A stretch of DNA of 64,000 bases from Trichosanthes cucumerina (Eukaryota > Streptophyta > Magnoliopsida > Cucurbitales > Cucurbitaceae), in the NCBI GenBank assembly GCA_036507285.1, contig CM071835.1:43303501-43367500 (forward strand), given 5' to 3'. The notes under the pieces were generated by a model. The model was not told the DNA's origin, did no database searches, and saw nothing but the letters and a program-made list of their open reading frames with translations. A program made the position numbers and the translations under genes. Of the stretch, positions 1 through 11,703 are shown piece after piece (the first letter of the stretch is position 1; every line of letters starts with the position of its first letter).

Positions 1-947
1 TTGACTTTGCAGCTCAACACTTAATTACACATGCAATGAATAAATGAGATGAATTTATAAACAAGAAGTAAATTACTTAAGAAAGCCTCTCGATCTCTCA
101 AGAGCCTCGCACATATAATAAATCCTATAGTATCCATATAAAATCTAAGCATGCACGACATTAAGCAATTTCTTTATGCGTTTCCCTAAGATTTCTAGGT
201 CATTCTCATGCCAGAATTCTAAGAGTTTTGATAACCTTGTTCTAATTTAAGCTTTTTTCTCGAGTCCACTTAAACCAACGATATAAATGAAATTAGGAAT
301 GAATTGCCAAAAATAAAGATCAAAACATACTTCAATACATGGCAAAGAAGTTTTAATAAGCAAATCAAATCCTAACTACAATATTTAGCTACTCTAAATC
401 ACATGAAAACCAAGCTAAACGTGTAGGAAACGTCTTAGAACGCTATTACAAATTGAAAGAAAGAGAAATTAAACTTATGTGTCGATGTCTGGCCCTTCGC
501 CTCCGAGCCCCCGCCTTCGATCTCGAACCTCCACTGATGATGCTTTGGCTCTCCAAAATGCTCTTTTTCTCTTCTTACAAAGTGTATTTCAAAGTTAGGG
601 TGGATTGTCTATCAATTTCAGCTCCCCTTGCAAGAAGAATTAAGGTTGTATTTATAGAGAAATTTGGTGCAACGTTGCAACGCTAGGGACAGTGTTGCAA
701 CGTTGAACCCTAAACGCGTGGTAAATAAGGAAATAAATGATGGCGTTGGTAACATCGAGGGCGCGCGGTAACGCCGCTTATCCTCAACGCGCGCGCCTTA
801 TCGTAAATGGCGCTGGCGACGCCGCAAGGCAAGGCGCTGCAACGCCCGCAGCAGCGTCTTTCGCAGCGCGCTTTCTTTATCGAGATATAGCGCAGACGCC
901 GCTAGCGCCGCTGCAACGCTTATCACCGAGTCTTCAATGCGGTGATG
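1..947 (-). repeat. LTR-like retroelement sequence, minus orientation
   Basis: No protein is recognised here. On the minus strand a TATA-box-like CTATAAATAC lies at about 647-657, with a GC-rich tract upstream of it (higher coordinates) and an AT-rich leader downstream. This is the usual layout of a U3-R-U5 region. The sequence stops abruptly at about 947, where a Copia gag fragment begins in mid-gene. This suggests either insertion of another element into gag or a rearranged junction. Neither end carries a clear TG..CA pair with a target duplication, so the class is not fixed. The contig is error-rich, which limits reading. Confidence 0.35.
733..946. other. CpG-dense GC-rich tract
   Basis: About 210 bases with far more G+C and CG dinucleotides than anything nearby. 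Short motifs of the type GCAACGC, GCGACGCC and GCGCGC recur. The neighbouring 660-700 bases contain related GTTGCAACG palindromes. The open frame over it (737-952) looks like a composition effect, with alanine-rich low-complexity translation and no domain. It may be the U3 enhancer region of the minus-oriented LTR-like sequence. Confidence 0.5.
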
Positions 948-3900
948 AATAAGATAGAATATAACCTAACTACTCTCCTCAACGAGCTTCAGACTTTTGA
1001 GTCCCTGATGAAATCAAAAGGAAAAGAGAAGGAGGCAAACGTTGTCATTTCGAAGAAGTTCCTAAAAGGATCGCCTCGTGACTAAGTCTGGTCCTTCTTT
1101 TACCAAGAATAAGAGTATTTAGAAGAAAAAGAAGGACAAAGGGAAGGGACAAGCTCCCACACACAAGGCTAAGGCCACAGGAAAATGTTTCCATTGTGGT
1201 GGTGATGGGTACTCGAAGAGGAATTGCCCAAGTACTTGGGCAGTAAAAGAAAGTCGGAGAAGGAAAAACAAGGTAGATATGATTTACTTGTTGTTGAAAC
1301 ATGTTTAGTGGAACATGATGATTCCGCCTGGATATTAGATTCACGAGCCACTAACCATGTTTGTTCTTCTTTCAGAAACTAGTTCTCGGCAAAGCATTTT
1401 TGTAGATGGGGAGATAACTTTCTGTGGTTGGAACGGAGAGGTTGTCTCACCAAAGCAAAGTTGGGAGCAAGTGAAGTCGTTGTTTAGAGATAGATTCGCT
1501 TTATTGGAAAATGTACTTTTGGTTCCCGGAATCAAAAGAAATCTTGTATCTATCTCTTGTTTGCTTGAACATATGTATAAAGTATCTTTTGATCATAATG
1601 AAACGCTCATTTGCAAAAAGAGGTGTACGAATATGTTCTCGCTAAACTTGAAAACAACTTATATGCGTAAGACCAACAGATGTAAAAGCTATTTTAAACA
1701 ATTTAGATGTTTAAAACAGCTTGATACTCAAAATAAAAGGCGTAAACTTTCTCCTAGTACCTATCTTTGGCACTTGAGACTAGGCCATATTAATCTCAAA
1801 AGGATTGGGAGATTGGTCAAGAGTGGTCTCCTAAGTCGGCCAGAGGACAACTCTTTACCACCATGTGAGTCCTGCCTCAAGGAAAATGACTAAAAGACCT
1901 TTTTCTCAAAAGGTTATAGAGCCAAAGAACCCTTGGAACTCGTGCATTCTGATCTCCGTGGTCCTATGAATGTCAAGGCACGAGGAGGGTATGAATATTT
2001 CATCGCTTTATTGATGATTATTCTAGGTATGGCTATCTTTACCTAATGCATCATAAGTCCAAACCCTTGAAAAGTTCAAGGAATATAAGGCGTGGTTGAT
2101 AACACATTAGGTAAAACGATTAAAACACTTCGATCGATCGAGGTGGAGAGTATATGGATTTAAGATTCCAAGACTATATGATAGAACATGGAATCGATCC
2201 CAACTCTCTACACCAGACACCCTCAAACAGTAATGGTGTATCCGATAGAGAAATAGAACCCTATTAGACATGGTTCGATCCATGATGAGCTACGCTTAGC
2301 CGCCTAGTTCGCTTGGGGATATGCAGAGAAGTCGTTGTATATATTTTGAACATGGTTCCTCTAAGAGTGTTTCGTAAACACCCTTTGAGTTATGGAAAGG
2401 GCGAAAGGGAGTTTACGCCACTCGTGGATTTGGGGATGTCCTAAGACATCCGCTGGTGTCCAATCCAAAGAAATTGGAACATCTTTCAAAATTATGCCTA
2501 TTCGTAGGATACCCAAAGAAACGTAAAGGTGGTCTGCTTTTATGATCCTCAAGAGGACAAGGTGTTTCAGTCGACAAATGCCACGCTCTCTAGAGGAAGA
2601 CCACATGAGAGATCATCACCTCTTAACAGGATTGTCTTAAGCTAAATTTCCAGTGGAAGTTACGTATAAATCAACAAGAGTTGTTGATGAAGTTGGTCCT
2701 TCTCAAGAGTCGAGAATGCCTCGACGTAGTGGGAGGGATGTTAGACAACCCGACTGCTACATGGGTTTGATCGAAACTCAAGTCGCCATACTTGATGATG
2801 GCGTTGAGGATCCATTGACCTATAAACAGCAATGAATGATATAGATAGGACGAGTGGATTAAAGCCATAAACCTTGAAATGGAGTTAATGTACTTCAATT
2901 CATCTGGGAACTTGTAGATCAAACCAGATGGTGAAAGATCTATCATTGTAAGTGGATCTACAAGAGGAAACGAGATCAAGCTCAGAAGGTGCAAACCTTT
3001 AAGGCTCGACTTGTGGCAAAGGGTTATACTCAAAGGGAAGGAGTGGACTATGAAGAAACCTTCTCCCCGCTGCCATGCTTAAGTCCATTAGAATACTCTT
3101 GTCCATTGCCACGCTTTATGACTATGAAATTTGGCAAATGGATGTCAAGACAACCTTTCTCAATGACAATCTTCAAGAGAGTATCTATATGGATCAAACC
3201 GTAGGGTTCATAGTTCAGGTCAAGAGCAAAAGGTTTGCAAGCTTAAGTGATCTATCTATGGATGAAGCAAGCTTCTAGATCTCGAATATAAGATTTGATA
3301 ATCGAGATCAAATCTTATGATTTTGAAATGCATTATTGACGAGCCTTGTGTTTACAAGAAGATAGTCAATACTACCGTAGCTTTTTTTAGTTGTATACGT
3401 AGATTTATATCTTGCTCATTGGGAATGATGCAGGTTCCCGATCAAGCGCATAATGGCTAGCGACCCAATTCCAAATGAAAGATTTGGGAGAGGCTCAATT
3501 TGTTCTTGGAATCCAAATCATTTGGAATCGTAAGAACAAAACGTTAAGATCGCCTCAAAGATCTTATATTGACAAGATGTTGGTTAGATATAAGATGTAA
3601 TTCCAAGAAGGATTCATTACCTTCGTGCATGGAATTCATTTGTCTAAGGAACAAGTTGTCCTAATATACCTCAAGAAGTTGAGGATATGAGACGATTCCC
3701 TATGCATCCGCCGCTTCGTAGTCCGATGTATGTCATGCTATGTACTCGACCGACATATGCTATGCAGTGGGAATAGTCACAGATATCGCCTAATCCGTGA
3801 TATGATCACCGGATCGCCAAGTAAGAACATCCTCAAGTATCTTAGGAGAACGAGGGACTATATGCTTGTGTATGGCGCAAAAGATTTGATCCTTGCAAGA

Positions 3901-3972
3901 TACACTGACTCTGATTTTCAGACTGGTGTAGATTCGAGGAAATCCACATCGTGATCGTTGTTCACTCTTAAC
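948..3972 (+). pseudogene. Copia family A gag-pol remnant (left contig copy)
   Basis: This is the 3' part of gag and most of pol of a Ty1/Copia retrotransposon, broken by many frameshifts. It starts inside gag at the residues MNKIEYNLTTLLNELQTFES. A CCHC zinc knuckle follows at about 1180-1230, with tyrosine where histidine is expected. A protease remnant (WILDSRATNH) lies near 1330, where the family has DSGATNH. The GAG-pre-integrase region (1500-1890) ends in the LWHLRLGHINL and CESCL motifs. Integrase occupies 1900-2600 and reverse transcriptase with early RNase H 2830-3960. Positions from 2364 on align with 23861-25476. Several frameshifts here are absent from that copy, so some are likely sequence errors rather than decay. 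The 5' LTR and gag start are missing. Confidence 0.85.
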
Positions 3973-3973
3973 T

Positions 3974-4938
3974 AATAGTTTTGTCGCTTTCCTAATTTCT
4001 ATGTGGATGATATCCTACTCATTGGGAATGATGTAGGTTATCTTATCGACATCAAGGAATGGCTAGCTACGCAGTTCCAAATGAAAGATTTGGGTGATGC
4101 GCAGTTTGTTCTTGGGATCCAGATTGTCCGAAACCGCAAGAATAAAACACTAGCCTTGTCTCAAGCATCTTATATAGATAAAGTGTTGTCAAGGTTTAAG
4201 ATGCAAGATTCCAAAAAGGGCTATTGCCTTTTAGAAATGGAATCCATTTGTCTAAGGAAACAGCTTTCCTAAGACACCTCAAGGAGTCGAGGATATGAGA
4301 TGGATTCCTTACGCTTCGCTTGTTGGGAGCCCGATGTACGCCATGTTGGTACTAGGCCCGACATCCGCTTGCAGCTTGGGATTGTCGTGAGGTATCAATC
4401 CAATCCAGACTTGAACATCGGACAGCTGGTTAAAACAATCCTTAAGTATCTTCAAGAACAAGGAACTACATGCTTGTGTATGGGCTAAGGATTTGATCCT
4501 TATAAGATACACTGATTTCGATTTTCGATCGATAAAGATTCTCTCAAATCTACATCGTGGTCGTGATTCACTCTTAACTGAGGAGTTGTAGTATGGCTAA
4601 GCGCCAGCAAGGATGCATCGTTGATTCCACCATGGAGGTCGAATATGTAGCAGCCTTTGTGAAGCAAATGCAAGGAGGTCGCTTGGTTAAGGAAATTCAT
4701 GCTAAATTTGGAAGTTGTTCCAAATATGACTTTGCCCATCACGTCAGACATGATGATAAAAGTGGTGCAGTTGGGAAATTCGAGGAACCCCAAGTCACAA
4801 GAGGGGAAAGCACATAGAGCGGAAGTATCATCTCATCCGAGATCGTGCATGTAGGAGACGTGATTGTCACTTAATATAGCCTTAGAGCACAACATTGTTG
4901 ATCCTTTTACGAAGGCTCTCACCGCTAAAGTTGTTTAG
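3974..4938 (+). pseudogene. Copia family B reverse transcriptase/RNase H remnant (left copy)
   Basis: The sequence jumps at 3972-3974 from family A RNase H back into family B reverse transcriptase, just before the catalytic YVDD-type motif (VDDILLIGND at about 4000-4030). It continues through the LGIQIVRNRKNKTLALSQ region to RNase H and a stop at 4936-4938. It equals 31666-32629 of the right contig with extra frameshifts. Because A and B polymerase segments overlap in content, about 0.6 kb of polymerase is represented twice in a row. No intact product is possible. Confidence 0.85.
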
Positions 4939-5085
4939 AGTCACCTGTAAGGTCTAGGTTTACAAGTCTTCCTCAACTAGGCAAGTGGGAGTATTTTGTA
5001 CAAAAGGGGTTTAAATGCCCTAGTTTATTGTATTTACATTACTATAATATTTAGTACTCCACAAGCTTTAGGTCAAGTGGGAGAT

Positions 5086-6644
5086 TGTTGGGATTTATGT
5101 CCTAAACTTGTGTAATTTTGATCAATTAAATAAAGTGTTATTTGTTTTGATAGAATTACGCCTTGCTTTAATAAATCCAATAAACTAAGCTTAAAGGTTA
5201 TAACATTTATCTTGAACATCGCAGTAGTGGACACTATTTGGGTTGAGTTCAAGAATATAACCTAAATGGTCTATGGTATAAGAATAAAGTTGGAAACCTC
5301 ATTCGTAACACCACAGATGCGCCCACTTTGTAATTAGTACAAATGAGGTAATCCAACTCATTCATGTAGTTGACATGCGATCGGGGCATCCCGTATGAAG
5401 AGTTCATACAAGATCGATCGCAAATTATTAGTCTAACCAAAGGTAACAATCGCTAATGTGATAAAACTAGTAATTTATAGATGGTCATTAGTGACTGACC
5501 AATCCCGAGCAAGTTAAGAACTCCCCGCTTATAGGATTTGTCCTTAGACTAGTATGGTGAGAGTGGCCTCAGTAGTCGACTCAATAAGCCTACCTTCTCG
5601 TGACGTAACATCGTAGGTAGCCGGGAACTTAACTATGCAATATGAAATTCACTCATTCCTCGCACTAAGGAATTAGATAGGTTGTTTCTTCAAGAATCGA
5701 CTTCAGGTCTTGAACAACGGCCCCGCTCTATAAGGGTATGAGTCTCAAGGTAGGACCTTAGACTTGTTGTTCATTAGAGGATCAAAGTGGTGCTTAAGGA
5801 GTTAAAGAGGTAATCACTGTGGGTAAAATGATAATTTGACCCAAATTGGTGATTAAGAACAACCCGTGAAGGGTCGACTCATGGGTAATGACTATATCAA
5901 GGACACAATATTAACTACAAAGTGAGGAGAGTGCAACTACAAGTCTATAAAGTGGAGTGCTAGTTAATGAATATTGATTAACTAGATCAAAGAGTTTGAT
6001 CGCTTAATCTCACATCATTTTGAGCTCATGAACCGTAGGTCCATTAGATCCCTCCGCTGGCTCAACATGGTAATATTGAGGGTATAAAGTTAGGAGTGAA
6101 ATTGAAGTGTTCAATTTCATACATGAGATGTTATATCAATTATATATGATATAATTGATATAATATATAGTTTTAATGTGAATTAGATTCATATATAAAC
6201 TATATACTAAAGAGAGATTAAAGGAGGGGGTAGGATGGTCATTTCCATCCTATTTCTCTCTATATATGGTTGTATGAGATGCAACTAGGTTAAGCAATTT
6301 TATAAGTTTTTTTGTTGTGTTGTTGGAAGAGTTCCAAAACACACATCTTTCTCACAAAATTACCTCACCTCTCCTAAAGGGAACCCACCTTCCTCCTCAC
6401 TCTCCAGAGAACAAACTGAGAAGATCCGTGGTCGTGTCTTCGTACGTTGGAGTTCATGTTGCTGAGATCGTGATCGTGGGAGAGAGGAGCACTCGAAGAA
6501 AGGTTCTTCAAAGGTAACTTTATTGTTGTCCATTACATAATATGCTTAATCTAGTGTTATATTTGTTCTTGAATTTATCGTTGTAACTAAATCAAGAGCG
6601 CATTTATCTCACAATCAATCGCTTCACATGACTACGATTCCTTC
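5086..6644 (+). mobile_element. LTR B of Copia element (left copy)
   Basis: It begins TGTTGGGATTTATG directly after a purine-rich tract (AGGTCAAGTGGGAGAT, 5070-5085) that fits a polypurine tract, and probably ends ...TTCCTTCA at 6644. The length of about 1.56 kb matches the right copy (32777-34330). Its 3' part holds a short pyrimidine and purine-rich leader near 6300-6530; the open frame there (6317-6517) is not supported as a gene. Confidence 0.75.
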
Positions 6645-8656
6645 ATGAATCCTATACAAATTTTTTTGGAAAGTGAGTTATGGGGTATTTAGTGTAGATT
6701 AATAGATAAGAGACGGAAAAGTAGTAAATTGAACTTATGGAATTTGTTGTAGATTTAAAGAAGGTAGAGGGGCAAAAAGGTAAAAGGATGGAAATTAGGT
6801 TGTTGGAGATCTATTTTGTCTTGTAGCGCACGTAAATCGAGGCTCTCCTCCTCATCTCCTTCACCTTTGTCACGATACCCATTGAAGCAACTAGGCTCCA
6901 TCCGCCGACCATCACCCCACACGACGCTTGGCCGTTGCTCGGCAGCACTCGCCGATCGATGCAAGGCATCGCCGATCGGACCTTCATAGCAAAACTCTCG
7001 CTGAACTCCCCAGCGAAAGAAGATGCAAAGATCTCGCGCGATCGATCGCCACTTAACTCGCCGCCATCGGCCTTCGCTGCTCTCCGCCCAACACGCCCAT
7101 CACTCGCCAACGAAATCCCCAACCGCCGCAAAGCTCCGCCTAACGCCACCAAACTTGCAAAGACTCTCGCCGCCACGACATTCGTGATTCCACCGTGTTG
7201 CCGCGAAAGACAACCACCGCGCCGCCATGAGGATTGTTGGCGCCGACGCTCGTTAGGTTTTATGATCCGATTCCGTTGATTTTCGCTGTATCGAGCCACC
7301 GCTGTGGGTAAATGAATGTTGAGTTTTGGGTATTTCTTTTGATTCACGCTTGATAGATGTATTTAAGTTTACTGGTTTTGGATTTTTAGGCACCCATTCT
7401 AATCCGGACATCAAGTGGCAAATTTTTGAACGTTGGTTGTCTGAGTCTCAACAAGAAAATAGTTTAAGGTAGTAGAGGACGTTTTGGAATTTTGAAGCTA
7501 AGGGCAAGGTAAGGGAACCCACGCCAAACTCTAAAATTCAGAATTCAAGGGCTTTGTTTGAAAAATCCCATGATTGGATTGAAAAATCTCTTTAAATGTC
7601 ATGATATGCTTGAAAAGTCTCTTTAAATGTCATGATATGCTTGAAAAGTATCTTTTAAATGCTTTGATATGTTTGAAAAGTCCTTTATAAATGTCGTGAT
7701 CTGTGTGAGAGATATGTTTTGAATGCCATGATTTGTTTGAGTTGATGTTTATTTCAAAGGTCATGAATGTCATGATGTTGTCAAGTTAAACCGGCATTAT
7801 GATTTTTGATATATGTTCATGCCACTAAACTTTTGCACAAATATGGTTACTATTTCATTTGGGACCTCGAGCATGTGTTTCAAAATGTTTATGGAAGGTT
7901 ATGGTGAAATCTTCCCCGATTATATTTATTATATAAGTTATGAATGAGTTTAGAGTCGACTCAAATTAGAGGCCATGATCCGGGAGAATCTAATTGTTCA
8001 CTAAAGGTCAAGAGAAATTTTATGAAATAAAAATGCTTATTAAGGTCGTGGTGATTAGACTTCCAATATATATTTATATACGATTTGATGTTATGTAAGT
8101 CATGAAAGACTAGTCGACCTAAACTAAGAGGCCATGATCAGAAGACTTAATTTCCAATCGATAGTCAAGAGAAAAAGCCATGAAATATGTTTTATTATGT
8201 ATGGGTCCCACATAAAGTCATGTTTTGTCAGAATAACATGTTTTCAAACCTCTAAGTGAGGTCTCTCATCGAGTATTATATTATGTAATACTCACCCTTT
8301 TTGTTTTAAAAAAATGTTCTTCTGTGTAAAGGTAAGGGCAAGCTAAAGTAATATGCAAACGCTCCAGATTGGGAAAATCATGAATTCGTGATATTTTGAA
8401 CTTCATTTCATGTTTTAAGTTTGTTCTTATTTAAATCTTTCTCACATATGTTGAACTCTATTTGAACAGAGGCCGATTTGAGTTTTCCTTTATTTTAGTA
8501 TGAGTGAACTTGGTTTTAAACTATTGTTTTCTGGGATCCCAATCAAGAAGGTATTTTGTTTCTGCTTTACTTTTTGACTCTTTTGTTTTTGGCCTCAAAT
8601 GAATGCATGGTTAGTAACGACCTTAGGAAAAGAGTCTTAAAAAGTAGGTCGTTACA
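6645..8656. mobile_element. Gypsy-like LTR remnant (left copy)
   Basis: It holds a GC-rich leader block (about 6820-7280) with overlapping open frames on both strands, then AT-rich sequence. It closes with the inverted pair GTAACGACC (8614-8622) and GGTCGTTACA (8647-8656), a terminus common in plant Ty3/gypsy LTRs. The open frames in the GC-rich block contain no domain and shift between the two copies, so I do not call them genes. The 5' boundary is not defined. Confidence 0.4.
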
Positions 8657-9390
8657 CAACCTAAAAAGACTCATATATATGGACTTAAGATAAGCACATT
8701 TACAACAACATTTCAAAATTCCCCGTACTTTCTCTTAGCTAGACTAGAATAAAATCAATGACAAAATGTAGGAAATGAATAAACAACATCAAGACCTACT
8801 TAGAAACGCCTAAATGGACCTATGAAATGCAAAACCAAAGAAAAAGAGTCAAATAACATTCTGCTTTTTTTTCTCACCTTCTCGACTCTACGAAACTAAT
8901 CAAAAATTCTAGGAGCTAAGCCAATATACAAAAAGAATAAACACACAACCTAAAAAGACTCATATGGACTTAAGATAAGCACATTTACAATAAGATTTCA
9001 AACTTTCTCATACTTTCTCATAGCTATACTAGAATAAAATCAATGACAAAAGATAAGAAATGAATAAACAACATAAAGACCTACTTAGAAATGTCTAAAT
9101 GGATCTATGAAATGCAAGGAATCAAAGAAAAGAGTCAAATAACATTCTATTTTTTTCTCGCACCTTTGTCGACTCTTCTCGCAGACTTACTAAACTAAAC
9201 AAAAATTCTAGGATGAAGCCAATATACCAAAAACAACGAACACACAACCTAAAAAGACTCATACTGATTTAAGATAAGCATATTTACAACAAGATTTCAA
9301 ACTTTCTCAGATTTTCTCAGAGCTAGACTATGATAAAATCAATGACAAAAGGTAGGAACGAAATTTCAAAGAAAGATAACAACGCTTTTA
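8654..9390. repeat. Tandem repeat of ~290-bp unit (left copy)
   Basis: The phrase ACACAACCTAAAAAGACTCA recurs at 8654, 8943 and 9242, each followed by similar text, giving two full units and a partial third. It is equivalent to 36325-37060 in the right contig. Confidence 0.85.
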
Positions 9391-9450
9391 TGACTTTACA
9401 AAAAAATTTATGGACCTAATTACAAAAATATCTATAAAAACACTCCTTAA

Positions 9451-9762
9451 TCAAATCAATCCTCCCAGCCTCCCACCAAACTTCAAATATGCATGGGTTG
9501 AGATACAACAGTCAGAAATCCACAACAAGCTCAAATTATAGAAAGCAAAATAAATAAATCTCTCTCCTTGAAGTTTCCTTTTCAATATTCTCAATTCCTC
9601 ATATACATCATTCCATCGACTCAAAGATGCATACATATTTGAGACAATAATATATGGTACAACATTCATAACATCAAATACAACATTAAGGAAATTGACC
9701 ATACAAGCATGGAGACAACTTTTAGAAATGAAAGTGTTCAATTTCATTGATATATGATACAA
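9451..9762 (-). pseudogene. PPR protein E-domain fragment (left copy)
   Basis: Minus-strand copy of the pentatricopeptide-repeat pseudogene described at 37115-37504. It keeps the segment PYIIVSNMYASLSRWNDVYE, which matches the E motif at the C-terminus of PLS-class PPR proteins. A single-base difference truncates the upstream part of the frame here. Confidence 0.6.
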
Positions 9763-11703
9763 TACACTAAAGTATTTGAAGAAACTTCACTATCTTGAAT
9801 TTTTCTTTTCTTTAGATTGGTCCGAAAGGACCCTTTCATTTCTGTTTCAATTTTCTATTTTTCATAAGAATTTATTGACTATAGAGCTAATAAGCATAAG
9901 TTTGACTAGTAGTGTTCTCTCGTCTACTATTTAAATTTATACTTTAGATTTGTTTCATAGAGCTCCAAAATATTCAAATTTTATAAAATCTACAAAATGA
10001 AAGAGGGTAGATTAAGAAAGTTTAAGCAATTTTGGATCTTGAACACTCTAAGTTGATCAATTTTACAAAACAAAAGCATGCTCAACTGGAAAAAATAGAG
10101 AATAAGAACTCATACCTTTGTTGTTCAAAATTCTCCTAATCCATGGGCAATTTCTTGTCACAAACACTTTGTGGACAACCTCTAGTGTCTTTCCCTCGCT
10201 ATCCTCGTGCCTTGTAATGATTATGGGATCTTTTATAGAGAGAATTTGAAGAGAGATGAGAAGGGTATGAAAACGTGAATTAAAAAAATTATGATAAAAT
10301 CCTTTAAAATCTATGTGTTTCTTCTTCAATTAAAGCACTCAAAAGCTTCTTCGAAAGTTAGAGAAGATGACAACATAAAGATGATGAGAATTTAGCAAGA
10401 AAGAGGTGCTCAATTTGTGTGAATTTGAAAAAGAGAAATGGTGATTCACACTTATGAATTTGGTCCAATTGAAAACCTAAAATTCAATTTGTATTTTCAT
10501 TTAATTTTAATTCAAAATTAACTTTAAATTAATTTTAAATTATAATCAATTATTAATTTAATTTAATTTAATTAATTAATTAATTTTAAATAATTAATTT
10601 AATTTAATATCAAATATCAAATTAAATAATTGACCAATCCCGATTTCTTAAATCGATCGCTCAACATGAATCCTCATTCATGTTATAAACCTAACTAATA
10701 TTTAAATCATATTTACATATTTCCACCTCTTTCTTTATTATAGTTTAATTCATAATTAAATCGTGACACGTTAAGTATATCACATATAATTAACGCTTTC
10801 TCCTAAAATCAAATTTGAACAAATCAAATTCTTTTCTCTCAAAATGTTACAAGGCTTAGTCCGAGCTAGTAAGTGGGACCTAATGGACCTACTGATCATG
10901 AGTTCCAACGATACGAGATTAACCGACCAAACTCTTTAACCTAGCTAATCAACATTCGCTAACCACCGACACTCCACTAAAGCCCAAAGTGGTTGCACTC
11001 TCCTCATCAGAGATATATTTTTGTCCACTGATATAACCATGATTAGTAAGTCGATCCTTCACAGTCATTCAGAATTACAATTTATGTCAAAATTATCGCT
11101 TTACCCTCGTGAATTACTTCTGTTCCTTAAGTCCCACCGATCCTCTAATAAACAATTGGTTTGTGGTCCACCAATAAACCGAATCCTCTCGCCAATGAGA
11201 GGGGTGGGTCTTGTTCAAGACCGAGTCAAGACTTAAGGGAACAACCTCTCTACTAATCCCTAAAGCGGTAGAGCGAACTCCATCTGCAGTAACTATGTTC
11301 CCAGCTATTTACCCGCCTTATCCTCAAATGGGAGGCTTATTGAGTCGGCAATTTGCACTCACTATCACCCATGCAAATCTAAGGATAATCCGAATAAACA
11401 AGAATTCATGACACGCTCGTGATTAAGATCGAAAGTTACCTAGGTCATCGATGAATATAGCCGCTAAGACAAGAACGGAGTTATAAAGTCTAAGTTGACT
11501 ATTTCTGGCCCACTTTATGCAAACTCATTGCATTGGACGCCCCACTCACATGTCTCCACATAAACGATCGAGGATCACATCGCTTGTACTTTTACAAAGT
11601 GGGTCGCACGATAGTGTCCAGATAAGGTACCCACCCTATCCCTATACTATAGATCGCTCGCTATAACTTGAACTCCGATCCACTTTTATGTCACACATAA
11701 AGT

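Noticed and set aside
5249..5449. Small minus-strand frame inside LTR B
   Set aside because: It is not open in the better right copy and lies wholly in LTR sequence.
6811..7347. 178-residue minus-strand and 114-residue plus-strand open frames
   Set aside because: They overlap on opposite strands in a GC-rich LTR leader, have no domain, and are disrupted in the right copy (34500-34930).
10500..10620. AT-only palindromic stretch that could be a matrix-attachment region or origin
   Set aside because: It is a regular internal part of LTR A and recurs at 27185-27310 and 38165-38290, so it reflects the retroelement.
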